Assembly (NCBI GenBank): GCA_002898935.1
Contig: BEII01000086.1
Coordinates: 1 to 7,237, forward strand
Source of the DNA: a bacterium HR32
Lineage (GTDB): Bacteria > Sysuimicrobiota > Sysuimicrobiia > Sysuimicrobiales > Sysuimicrobiaceae
Direction of reading: 5' to 3'
Length of the DNA: 7,237 nt
Below the pieces are notes generated by a model that made no database searches, was not told the origin of the DNA, and saw only the letters and a program-made list of their open reading frames with translations. Numbering within the stretch: the stretch's first letter is position 1; every line of letters begins with the position of its first letter. Positions 1 through 5,649 of this stretch are shown piece after piece. The position numbers and the translations under genes are program-made.

Positions 1-372
1 CTGAGCCCGCAAGAGGTGGACTACATCAACGCCCACGGCACCAGCACCCCGTACAACGACAAGTTCGAGACCCTGGCCATCAAGCGGGTCTTCGGGGACC
101 ACGCGTACCGCCTCGCGGTGAGCTCCACCAAGTCCATGACGGGACACCTGCTGGGCGCCGCGGGCGGCGTGGAGCTGATCGCCTGCGCCCTCAGCGTGCA
201 CGAGGGAGTCCTGCCGCCCACCATCAACTACGAGACCCCCGACCCCGACTGCGACCTGGACTACGTGCCGAACCGTGCCCGTCCCGCGCCCGTACGGGTG
301 GCGCTGTCCAACGCCTTCGGGTTCGGCGGCCACAACTGCACTCTCGCGGTTCGGAGGTTCGAGGACGCGTAA
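1..372 (+). CDS. fabF: Beta-ketoacyl-ACP synthase II, C-terminal part (5' end outside window)
   Basis: Cytoplasmic condensing enzyme of type II fatty-acid synthesis; it extends acyl-ACP by two carbons with malonyl-ACP. Only the last 123 residues are present, open from base 1 and ending at TAA 370-372. Both catalytic histidine regions of the thiolase fold are visible. NAHGTSTP (His at residue 12 of the fragment) is the first. KSMTGHLLGAAG follows, with Lys at 44 and His at 49, and the Gly-rich loop NAFGFGGHN lies near the C-terminus. The active-site Cys of the N-terminal half is off the window. The N10-A11-H12 plus KSMTGH pattern fits FabF/FabB elongating enzymes rather than FabH, and the PPTINYE segment is typical of FabF. 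rnc follows after 10 nt, a common bacterial order, so the two are probably co-transcribed. FabF rather than FabB is inferred from that context. Confidence 0.96.
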   Translation: MSPQEVDYINAHGTSTPYNDKFETLAIKRVFGDHAYRLAVSSTKSMTGHLLGAAGGVELIACALSVHEGVLPPTINYETPDPDCDLDYVPNRARPAPVRVALSNAFGFGGHNCTLAVRRFEDA

Positions 373-382
373 CGCCCCTTCC

Positions 383-1150
383 ATGGCCGCGCCGGACAGG
401 GGAGCCGCTGCGATCCCCCAAGCGCTCGAGCCGGAACGCGCAGAACAGCTTCGGTCTCTGGAGGCGCGGTTGGACGTGCGGTTCCGCGATCTGAGCCTGT
501 TGAACCTTGCCCTCACCCACGGGTCGTACGCGCACGAGGGCGGGACCGACCGCGCGGGCACCTACGAACGCCTGGAGTTCCTGGGCGACGCGGTGCTGAA
601 CCTGGTGGTGAGCGACCACCTGTACCGGCGCTTTCCCGACCGCAGCGAGGGCGACCTGGCCCGCCTGCGGGCGCGCCTGGTGAACGAGCCCACCCTCGCC
701 GACATCGCGCGCTCCCTGGAGCTGGGGTCCTACATCCTGCTGGGCCGCGGGGAGGAACGGGGCGGGGGCCGGGAACGCGCCAGCATGCTGGCGGACGTGC
801 TGGAGGCCGTGGTGGGGGCCGTGTACTTGGACTCGGGGTACGGGGTGGCGCACGCGGTCGTCAGCCGGTGGTACGCGGAGCGGCTGGAGGGGCTGGAGGA
901 AGCGCCCGGTGACTTCAAGAGCCAGCTGCAGGAGTTCGTCCAGCAGAAAGACCGCAGGCTCCCACGCTACCGCATCACCGCCACCGAGGGACCGGACCAC
1001 GCGAAGGCGTTCGTGGCGGTGGTGGAGGTGGGCGGCCGGGTACTCGGGGAGGGGCGCGGCCGGACCAAGAAAGACGCGGAGCAGGCGGCGGCCGCGGAGG
1101 CCTTGGCGCGCCTCGGCCTGCTGCCCGCGCGGAGCCGAACTCCGTCCTGA
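383..1150 (+). CDS. rnc: Ribonuclease III
   Basis: Double-strand-specific endoribonuclease that matures rRNA precursors and processes or degrades structured mRNAs, acting as a Mg-dependent homodimer. The 255-residue length is normal for the bacterial enzyme. The RNase III signature ERLEFLGDAV covers residues 62-71, giving metal/catalytic acids E62, E65 and D69. E89 (SEGDLARLRA) and D138/E141 (ADVLEAVVG) complete the acidic set. A linker is followed by a double-stranded RNA binding domain at about 178-246, starting DFKSQLQEF and ending with the basic helix start GRTKKDAEQAAA. ATG 383 is the first credible start: it lies 10 nt after the fabF stop and precedes the first conserved helix. The reading frame stays open upstream, but inside fabF. 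No good Shine-Dalgarno sequence precedes ATG 383, so translation may be coupled to fabF termination. The HIT gene begins 8 nt after its stop. Confidence 0.97.
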   Translation: MAAPDRGAAAIPQALEPERAEQLRSLEARLDVRFRDLSLLNLALTHGSYAHEGGTDRAGTYERLEFLGDAVLNLVVSDHLYRRFPDRSEGDLARLRARLVNEPTLADIARSLELGSYILLGRGEERGGGRERASMLADVLEAVVGAVYLDSGYGVAHAVVSRWYAERLEGLEEAPGDFKSQLQEFVQQKDRRLPRYRITATEGPDHAKAFVAVVEVGGRVLGEGRGRTKKDAEQAAAAEALARLGLLPARSRTPS

Positions 1151-1158
1151 GGCGGGCT

Positions 1159-1644
1159 GTGGAGCACCTGTGGGCGCCCTGGCGTCTGGCCTACATCAAG
1201 GGCCCTGAGCCCGAAGGCTGCATCTTCTGCACGAAGCCGGCGGAGAGTTCTGACGAGGACAACCTCATCGTGTGGCGGGGCGGCAGCGCCTTCGTCATGC
1301 TCAACCGCTACCCGTACAACAGCGGACACGTGATGGCCGTCCCCCTGCGGCACACCGGCGACCTGGACGCCCTGTCCCGTGAGGAGGTGGTGGACCTCTG
1401 GGAGGCGGTCCGGCGGTCGGTGCGGGCTCTGCGCCGCGCCTTCGGCGCGCAGGCCTTCAACATCGGGCTGAACCTGGGCCGGGCGGCGGGCGCCGGCATC
1501 GAGGACCACCTCCACGTGCACGTGGTGCCCCGCTGGGTGGGCGACACCAACTTCATGCCCGTGCTGGCAGACGTGAAGGTCATCCCGCAGCACCTCCTGG
1601 ACACCTACCGCCAGCTGCGCGACGCCTTTGCCGCCGAGGAGTGA
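1159..1644 (+). CDS. HIT-family nucleotide hydrolase/phosphorylase (Ap4A phosphorylase-like)
   Basis: Histidine-triad protein of 161 residues. HIT enzymes attack nucleoside-phosphate bonds through the middle His of the triad, here HLHVHVV at 117-123 with H117, H119 and H121; H119 would be the nucleophile. The start MEHLWAPWRLAYI, the metal-type pair CIFC at 21-24, the block MLNRYPYNSGH at 47-57 and NLGRAAGAGIEDH before the triad match the bacterial group that includes mycobacterial Ap4A phosphorylase Rv2613c. A role in clearing diadenosine polyphosphates is therefore likely but not proven. The GTG start at 1159 is chosen because the conserved N-terminus begins exactly there. A GGCGG stretch sits just upstream, and the rnc stop is only 8 nt away. 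It is the last gene of the fabF-rnc block; a 50-nt gap follows. Substrate specificity cannot be read from sequence. Confidence 0.94.
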   Translation: MEHLWAPWRLAYIKGPEPEGCIFCTKPAESSDEDNLIVWRGGSAFVMLNRYPYNSGHVMAVPLRHTGDLDALSREEVVDLWEAVRRSVRALRRAFGAQAFNIGLNLGRAAGAGIEDHLHVHVVPRWVGDTNFMPVLADVKVIPQHLLDTYRQLRDAFAAEE

Positions 1645-1694
1645 CCTTCACATCCTCCTGACCCATCTCCGCTAGCCTCGCGGCTGGAGGGACC

Positions 1695-2930
1695 GTGCGG
1701 ATCCTGTGGCTCTTCCTCGCCGCCGCCGTGGCGGCGGCCACGCCCGTCGCGGAAGACGCGGGGGAGCGCGCGTACGCGCACGTGGTGGCCCTCGCGGGCG
1801 CGGCGCCGCGGCCTGCGGGCACCGAGGCGGAGCGCCGCGGCGTGGACTACGTGGCCGCCCGCCTGCGGGAGATGGGCTACCGGGTGGAGGTGGTGGCCTT
1901 TCCCTTCCCGTACTTCGAGACGCTCAAGGTCGGTCTTGAGGTGACCTCACCGGCCCGGATCGCTCTGAACCCGCGCGCCTTGGTCTACTCGCCGTCCACG
2001 GAGGGCGTCTTGGCAGCGCCCCTGGTGTTCGCGGCCCTGGGGAGGCCGGAGGACTTCCGGGCGGTGGACGTGCAGGGGCGGGTAGCCCTGGTGCAGCGGG
2101 GCGAGATCACCTTTCTGGAGAAGGTGGAGAACGCGGCCCGAGCCGGGGCCCGGGCGGTGGTGGTGTACAACCACGAGCCCGGCCCGCTCGTCGGCACGCT
2201 CACCCGGCGGTCCTCGGTCCCCGCGGTGACCATCTCCCGGGAGGAAGGACTACGGTTGCGGGATCTCCTCGCCCAGGGGCCGGTGCTGGTGTTGCTGGTG
2301 GTGGATACCTGGCTTGAGACCCGGACGTCCCACAACGTGGTGGCTACCCTGGCAGGCCGGGACGGCGGCCGGGTGCTGCTGGGCGCGCACGTGGACTCCG
2401 TGGAGGGGAGCCCTGGCGCCAACGACAACGCCAGCGGAGTCGGCGCGGCCCTGGAGGCGGCACGGCTCTTGCGGGCGCAGCCGCCGCCGTGGACCGTGGA
2501 GGTGGTGGCCTTCGGTGCCGAAGAACTCGGGCTGTTCGGCTCGGAGGCGTACGCGCGCAGCGAGCGGGTCCGGGGCCTTCGGGCCATGCTCAACCTGGAC
2601 ATGGTGGGCGTGGGCCCGCGCTTGCTGGTGGGCAACACGGGCTCCGACCGGCGGGTGGTGGAAGCGGCCCTGGACGCCGCCCGACGCCTGGGAGTCCGGC
2701 TCGAGGCCCGCCGCATGGGCGCGAGCGACCACGTGCCCTTCGAGCGGGCGGGCGTGCCGGCGGCCATGTTGCACCGGCCGGACGACCCCAACTACCACAG
2801 TCCGGAGGACACCCCGGACAAGGTGCGGCCGGACCTCCTCGACCCGGTGGTGCGGCTCGCGGCCGCGGTGCTGCGGTCGCCGTCGGTGGTGGCCGGCCCC
2901 GGGACCCTGCAGCCCACGGCCTTCCGGTAG
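1695..2930 (+). CDS. Secreted M28-family zinc aminopeptidase with PA domain
   Basis: Probable extracytoplasmic co-catalytic di-zinc aminopeptidase, 411 residues. The N-terminus (MRILWLFLAAAVAAA) is a short signal peptide, with cleavage probable around residues 15-19. A protease-associated (PA) insert spans roughly 95-205 (VQGRVALVQRGEITF, then the AARAGARAVVVYN block). The M28 catalytic domain follows from about 212 (TSHNVVATLAG). Visible zinc ligands and catalytic residues are H232 and D234 (GAHVDSV), bridging D244 (GANDNASG), general base E276 with E277 (GAEELGLFG), D302 (NLDMVG) and H368 (NYHSPEDT). All five expected ligands are present, so the enzyme should be active. The GTG start at 1695 has GGAGGG immediately upstream (1686-1691) and places the signal peptide at the N-terminus. 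It stands 50 nt after the HIT gene and 63 nt before the P450, so it may be its own transcription unit. The natural peptide substrate is unknown. Confidence 0.93.
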   Translation: MRILWLFLAAAVAAATPVAEDAGERAYAHVVALAGAAPRPAGTEAERRGVDYVAARLREMGYRVEVVAFPFPYFETLKVGLEVTSPARIALNPRALVYSPSTEGVLAAPLVFAALGRPEDFRAVDVQGRVALVQRGEITFLEKVENAARAGARAVVVYNHEPGPLVGTLTRRSSVPAVTISREEGLRLRDLLAQGPVLVLLVVDTWLETRTSHNVVATLAGRDGGRVLLGAHVDSVEGSPGANDNASGVGAALEAARLLRAQPPPWTVEVVAFGAEELGLFGSEAYARSERVRGLRAMLNLDMVGVGPRLLVGNTGSDRRVVEAALDAARRLGVRLEARRMGASDHVPFERAGVPAAMLHRPDDPNYHSPEDTPDKVRPDLLDPVVRLAAAVLRSPSVVAGPGTLQPTAFR

Positions 2931-2952
2931 CGCAGCCCTTCACCGCTGGACG

Positions 2953-2958
2953 TACAAT
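2953..2958 (+). promoter_or_regulatory. Possible -10 promoter element for the P450-ferredoxin unit
   Basis: TACAAT matches the sigma-70 -10 consensus at 5 of 6 positions and is an AT-rich island in a GC-rich gap. It lies 35 nt before the P450 GTG and 22 nt after the peptidase stop. No convincing TTGACA-like -35 is visible at 16-18 nt spacing. This is a suggestion only: either an activator-dependent promoter or a chance match. Confidence 0.35.
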
Positions 2959-2993
2959 GGCAGGGGCGACGGCCCCGGAGGGAGGGGATCGGG

Positions 2994-4202
2994 GTGCTGG
3001 TCCAGGACGATCTGCTCGCGCCCGACGTGGTACGCGACCCGTACGGGTACTTCGCCCGCTTGCGGGAAACTGACCCCGTCCACTGGAACGACCGGTGGGG
3101 CGGGTGGCTCGTGACGCGTTACGACGACGTCGTGCGCGCCTTCCGGGACCCCGAGCGCCTGTCCAGCGACCGCATGGCGCACTTCCAGCAGGAACTCACA
3201 GAGCACGACCGGGAACGACTGCACGTTCTCATCAAGTACTTCTCCAAGTGGCTGGTGTTCACCGACCCTCCCTACCACACCCGGGTGCGCATGCTGGTCA
3301 ACAAAGCCTTCACCCCGACCAGCGTGGAGCGCCTGCGGCCTCGGGTCCGCCAGATCGTGCACGAGCTCCTGGACGCAGTGGAAGGCCGCGGCCACATGGA
3401 GTTCGTGCGGGAGTTCGCCTTCCACCTGCCGGTGATCGTCATCTCCGAGTACCTGGGCGTGCCCCCGGAAGACCGGGAGGCGGTGAAGGAATGGTCCGAC
3501 GAGACGTCCCGGATCTTCTTCATCCGGGCAGATGACCCCGACCGGCGGGAGCGGTCCCAGGCGGGGCTCGTGAAGCTTTTGGAGTACTTCGAGCCCTTGA
3601 TCCACGACCGACGCCGGAATCCCCGGGACGACCTCGTCTCGGCCCTGGTGCAGGCGGAAGAGCGCGGTGACCTACTGAGCCACGACGAGCTGCTGGCCAC
3701 TTGCACGGTCCTGTTGTTCGCCGGGCACGAGACCACCACGAACCTGCTGGCCAACGGCCTGCTGGCGCTACTGCAGCACCGGGACCAGTGGGAGCTGCTG
3801 CGTCAGGATCCCTCCTTGAACCGGTCCGCGACGGAGGAGTTGCTGCGCTACGACGGGCCGGTGAAGGCCACCTTCCGGTGGGCCAAGGTGGACGTGGAGC
3901 TGGGCGGGAAGACCGTGCGGGCGGGCGACCGCATGCTGCTGGTGTTGGCGTCCGCAAACCGAGACCCGGAGAAGTTCCCCGACCCCGACCGGGTGGACAT
4001 CACCCGCAACCCCAACCCCCATGTGGCCTTCGGGCACGGGATCCACGTGTGCCTGGGAGCCCCGATGGCCCGGCTGGAGGGGCAGGAGGCGTTCGCGGCT
4101 CTGGTGCAGCGCTTCCCCCACATGCGCCTGGCGAGCGACGAGCTGGAGTACCACCCGACCATCGTGTCGCGTGCCCTGGCAGAGCTACACGTGGAGTGGT
4201 AG
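2994..4202 (+). CDS. Cytochrome P450 monooxygenase (soluble class I type)
   Basis: Haem-thiolate monooxygenase that inserts one oxygen atom into an organic substrate using two electrons delivered by a ferredoxin. The 402-residue length is standard for soluble bacterial P450s, and no membrane anchor is seen. Motifs in order: C-helix region FTDPPYHTRVR (89-99); I-helix oxygen-activation motif AGHETT (243-248), with the acid/threonine pair E246 and T247; K-helix ExxR at E282-R285; haem loop FGHGIHVCLG (346-355), with axial ligand C353. Nothing essential is missing. The start is GTG 2994, preceded by a strong purine-rich Shine-Dalgarno region (GGAGGGAGGGG, 2978-2988). The next gene, a ferredoxin, begins 2 nt after the TAG stop, so the pair is almost certainly co-translated. 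No reductase is in the window. The substrate is unknown: similarity of pattern to the CYP107/CYP109-like bacterial group is my impression, and substrate cannot be inferred from it. Confidence 0.97.
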   Translation: MLVQDDLLAPDVVRDPYGYFARLRETDPVHWNDRWGGWLVTRYDDVVRAFRDPERLSSDRMAHFQQELTEHDRERLHVLIKYFSKWLVFTDPPYHTRVRMLVNKAFTPTSVERLRPRVRQIVHELLDAVEGRGHMEFVREFAFHLPVIVISEYLGVPPEDREAVKEWSDETSRIFFIRADDPDRRERSQAGLVKLLEYFEPLIHDRRRNPRDDLVSALVQAEERGDLLSHDELLATCTVLLFAGHETTTNLLANGLLALLQHRDQWELLRQDPSLNRSATEELLRYDGPVKATFRWAKVDVELGGKTVRAGDRMLLVLASANRDPEKFPDPDRVDITRNPNPHVAFGHGIHVCLGAPMARLEGQEAFAALVQRFPHMRLASDELEYHPTIVSRALAELHVEW

Positions 4203-4204
4203 GC

Positions 4205-4426
4205 GTGCGGCGGTTGCGCATTGAGGTGGACTACCACCGGTGCGTGGGCAGCAGCATCTGCGTGCTCACGGCCCCTCGCACCTTCGCCCTGAACGAACAG
4301 GGCCAGTCCGCGGTCCTGGACCCCGAGGGTGACCCCCTGGAGGCGGTACTGGAGGCCGCCGAGGGTTGCCCCACCATGGCCATCACGGTGTTCGACGCGG
4401 ACACCGGCGAGCAGCTGTTCCCGTAA
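4205..4426 (+). CDS. P450-associated [3Fe-4S]-type ferredoxin
   Basis: Small acidic electron-transfer protein of 73 residues that most likely passes electrons to the P450 immediately upstream. It has only three cluster cysteines, C13, C19 and C55 (followed by P56). The motif is C-x2-S-x2-C...CP, with Ser16 where a 4Fe-4S ferredoxin has its second cysteine. This three-Cys arrangement (CVGSSICVLTAP, then EGCPTMAI) is the hallmark of single-cluster [3Fe-4S] ferredoxins encoded next to P450s in actinobacteria and relatives. GTG 4205 is the only start giving the family N-terminus; it follows the P450 stop by 2 nt, implying coupled translation. A ferredoxin reductase must be supplied in trans. The frame is open upstream but only as an out-of-frame reading of the P450. 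Confidence 0.94.
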   Translation: MRRLRIEVDYHRCVGSSICVLTAPRTFALNEQGQSAVLDPEGDPLEAVLEAAEGCPTMAITVFDADTGEQLFP

Positions 4427-4447
4427 GGTCGCCGCCGCGCGGGCTCG

Positions 4448-4505
4448 ACGGTGGAGGCGGACGGTGGTGTGCCTCGGTCAGTCGGAGTCCCGCCTCGACC
4501 ACCGT
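4448..4505 (+). repeat. Inverted repeat downstream of the ferredoxin gene
   Basis: Two alternative pairings are visible. ACGGTGGT (4461-4468) pairs perfectly with ACCACCGT (4498-4505), leaving a 29-nt loop. Alternatively GAGGCGG (4454-4460) pairs with CCGCCTC (4490-4496), and ACGGTG (4448-4453) with CACCGT (4500-4505) across a 3-nt bulge. It begins 22 nt after the ferredoxin stop and could act as a transcript-end hairpin, but no U-tract follows, so it is not a classic intrinsic terminator. Confidence 0.4.
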
Positions 4506-4530
4506 AGAGGGGAGAGCTCGCAGGCGGAGT

Positions 4531-4550
4531 TTGACCCATACCGTCAGACA
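4531..4550 (+). repeat. Direct repeat copy A (left of the toxin-antitoxin module)
   Basis: TTGACCCATACCGTCAGACA. The same 20-mer recurs at 5630-5649 with two central differences (AC versus GA), in the same orientation. The two copies bracket the DUF433-PIN pair. It ends in GACA and is followed by CT-TGTC, making a small dyad GACA/TGTC. It resembles an end or target-site remnant of an insertion element, but no transposase is present. Confidence 0.55.
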
Positions 4551-4655
4551 CTTGTCGGGTGCCACGAGTATGCAAGGTGGAGCCTGAGCAACAAGGGCGG
4601 CGCGAGGCATGCTGTGATGCCCTGAAGCACCGATGAACCGCGCAGGGTCGGGGCC

Positions 4656-4734
4656 GTCTTGCTTGGGGCGAACACCAGTCGGTAGAATTCGCTCGGCGGA
4701 CGAGCAGGCCGGGATGCTCGACGGAAAGCAAGAC
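4656..4734 (+). other. Nested stem structure in the leader of the toxin-antitoxin operon
   Basis: An outer 9-bp perfect stem, GTCTTGCTT (4656-4664) with AAGCAAGAC (4726-4734), encloses two inner hairpins. The first is GCGAA (4668-4672) with TTCGC (4688-4692), containing a mini-stem ACC/GGT. The second is CGAGCA (4701-4706) with TGCTCG (4715-4720) and an 8-nt loop. Drawn together this is a three-way junction. It could be a structured RNA, an operator or an old element end. No known riboswitch family was recognised. The right half lies in the probable 5' leader of the DUF433 gene. Confidence 0.35.
4659..4688 (+). promoter_or_regulatory. Possible promoter for the DUF433-PIN operon
   Basis: TTGCTT (4659-4664, TTG conserved) and TAGAAT (4683-4688, 5 of 6 matches to TATAAT) are separated by 18 nt. 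This gives a plausible sigma-70 promoter about 100 nt before the DUF433 ATG. The dyads overlapping and just downstream could be the binding site of the autoregulating antitoxin, which is usual for type II toxin-antitoxin operons; that link is inference. Confidence 0.4.
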
Positions 4735-4791
4735 CGATTGGGCGCGTGTCAGTCGAGCTGAGACCGGCTTGGGAGACGGGAGGGCTGGACG

Positions 4792-5019
4792 ATGAAGTTT
4801 ACGCGGATCACCGTAAATCCCCACCAAATGGGCGGTGTGCCGTGCATTCGAGGACTGCGCATTCCGGTTGCGACCGTGGTAAGCATGGTCGCCGACGGGA
4901 TGACGGAGGAGGAGATCCTTGCGGCGTATCCCGACCTGGCACCGGAAGACATCCACGAGGCGCTTCGCTACGCGGCAGAGGCTGTGCGGGAGCGTGAGCT
5001 GCCTCTCACGGTACCGTGA
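4792..5019 (+). CDS. DUF433 antitoxin (VapB-like, helix-turn-helix)
   Basis: Small 75-residue protein of the DUF433 family, which pairs with DUF5615 PIN-like toxins. Family hallmarks are the N-terminal RITVNPHQMGGVPCIRG stretch (residues 5-21), RIPVATVVSMVADGMT (23-38, first helices of the HTH-like fold) and EEEILAAYPDLAPEDIHEAL (39-58). It probably binds and neutralises the downstream toxin and represses the operon; both roles are inferred from the family. The start is ATG 4792, with a strong Shine-Dalgarno GGGAGGG (4778-4784) and 7-nt spacing. It is one of only two ATG starts in the window. Its stop overlaps the toxin start (GTGA, 5016-5019). Codons such as GTA AAT, CAA ATG and GTA AGC are less G/C-ending than in the neighbours, which fits horizontal acquisition. 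Confidence 0.91.
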   Translation: MKFTRITVNPHQMGGVPCIRGLRIPVATVVSMVADGMTEEEILAAYPDLAPEDIHEALRYAAEAVRERELPLTVP

Positions 5020-5394
5020 AGTTCCTGGTAGACAACGCCCTTTCGCCACGGGTTGCGGAAGGGCTCCGCCAGGCTGGGCATGATGCAGTGCACGTCCGTG
5101 AGTACGGGATGCAGGCAGCCGAGGATCCGGAGATCTTGGACCGCGCAGCCCGGGAGGACCGGGTCCTCGTATCGGCGGATACGGATTTCGGGCTGTTGCT
5201 GGCTCATCGTAGAACCAGCAGGCCGTCCGTGGATCCTGTTTCGCCGGGCGTCGGGGCGCAGGCCGGACGCCCAGGTCCGACTGCTTCTCGCGAATCTACC
5301 TGGCATTGCGGAAGACCTGGAACAGGGAAGCCTCGTTGTGCTGGAAGAGCTTCGCATCCGGGTCCGAAGGCTGCCGATCGCAGGAGCGGAGTGA
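5016..5394 (+). pseudogene. DUF5615 PIN-like toxin, disrupted by a +1 frameshift
   Basis: The N-terminal part (5016-5231) reads as a PIN-like nuclease of the DUF5615 family. VKFLVDNALSPRVAEGLRQA carries catalytic-type D6, DPEILDRAA carries E39, and VLVSADTDFG carries D55 and D57. After codon 72 (GTG 5229-5231) the frame drifts into unrelated sequence that runs to TAG 5424-5426. Skipping one G (5231-5232) restores the family C-terminus (ILFRRASGRRPD, then LLLANLPGIAEDLEQGSLVV and LEELRIRVRRLPI) up to TGA 5392-5394. This gives a 125-residue protein of normal family length. All catalytic acids precede the shift, but the truncated fold lacks its last strands and helices. Intact toxin of this family would be an RNase neutralised by the DUF433 partner. 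The GTG start overlaps the antitoxin stop by 4 nt. It is either a genuine loss-of-function mutation or a one-base sequencing error. Confidence 0.85.
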
Positions 5395-5403
5395 TGCCTC
5401 TGC

Positions 5404-5438
5404 TCGTCGGCCTTCCCGTTCTCTAGCTCGGCCGACGA
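5404..5438 (+). terminator. Strong hairpin after the toxin gene, terminator-like
   Basis: TCGTCGGCC (5404-5412) and GGCCGACGA (5430-5438) form a perfect 9-bp stem with a 17-nt loop, beginning 10 nt after the restored toxin stop. Only two T residues follow, so it is not a textbook Rho-independent terminator. It may still end or protect the toxin-antitoxin transcript. Confidence 0.4.
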
Positions 5439-5544
5439 TTCGCTGGCCTCTCCGGGCTGCCAGGGGGGCGGCAAGGGCTCACGCTGGGGCGAGGGTTCAT
5501 GGAAGGCGACCCGCCGGGGGAGGGCAGCCCCTGGTCGTTCGGTT

Positions 5545-5572
5545 GCACCTGGTGCGCGATGAGGTCATCGCG
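5545..5572 (+). repeat. Tandem short hairpins
   Basis: GCAC-CTG-GTGC (5545-5555) is followed directly by CGCGATG-AGGT-CATCGCG (5555-5572), a perfect 7-bp stem with a tetraloop. Compact paired hairpins like these resemble REP/BIME-type or element-end palindromes. Only one copy is visible in the window, so its repeat status in the genome is unknown. Confidence 0.4.
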
Positions 5573-5629
5573 ATATGAAGCTACCGCCGGACGTGGGGCA
5601 CGAGTTAGCTCGGCGTCTTTCCCGCAACG

Positions 5630-5649
5630 TTGACCCATGACGTCAGACA
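5630..5649 (+). repeat. Direct repeat copy B (right of the toxin-antitoxin module)
   Basis: TTGACCCATGACGTCAGACA, matching copy A at 4531-4550 in 18 of 20 positions without gaps. It is followed at 5655-5658 by TGTC and at 5670-5676 by another GTCAGAC, making a dense cluster of GTGTC/GACAC half-sites. Copies A and B are 1,099 nt apart. Confidence 0.55.

Larger units (their letters stand above)
4427..4791. other. 365-nt non-coding stretch rich in inverted repeats
   Basis: No open frame here has both a ribosome binding site and protein-like composition, so I treat it as intergenic. It contains an inverted repeat at 4448-4505, a copy of the direct repeat TTGACCCATNNCGTCAGACA at 4531-4550, a small hairpin GGCAT/ATGCC at 4606-4621, and a nested set of stems at 4656-4734. 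The last set overlaps a possible promoter for the toxin-antitoxin genes. Base composition is less G/C-biased than the flanking genes. Confidence 0.7.

Noticed and set aside
224..1000. Long minus-strand open frame opposite fabF/rnc
   Set aside because: Antisense shadow of rnc; composition is Arg/Pro/Gln-rich without family motifs, expected from high GC third positions.
1646..1678. Promoter-like TTCACA (1647-1652) and TAGCCT (1673-1678) before the M28 gene
   Set aside because: The 20-nt spacer is too long and the -10 match is weak; not supported enough to list.
1985..2798. Two long minus-strand frames opposite the M28 peptidase, and a plus-strand frame at 2314-3114
   Set aside because: All overlap the peptidase, whose zinc ligands are intact; the translations are low-complexity Arg/Ala/Trp-rich sequence.
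3701..4204. Upstream extension of the ferredoxin frame inside the P450 gene
   Set aside because: The extension is an out-of-frame reading of the P450; the conserved ferredoxin begins at GTG 4205.
4656..4734. tRNA-like appearance (AGTCGGTAGA resembles a D-loop, 9-bp closing stem)
   Set aside because: No T-loop TTCRA motif, the third stem has an 8-nt loop, and no proper anticodon arm fits; not a tRNA.
4231..5049. 272-residue minus-strand frame over the intergenic region and antitoxin
   Set aside because: Crosses the antisense of two real genes, no recognisable motif, no ribosome binding site.
5540..5580. Possible gene-end remnant (a short frame ending ...VRLHLVRDEVIAI) before repeat B
   Set aside because: Too short to assign to a transposase or any family, and it overlaps the tandem hairpins.
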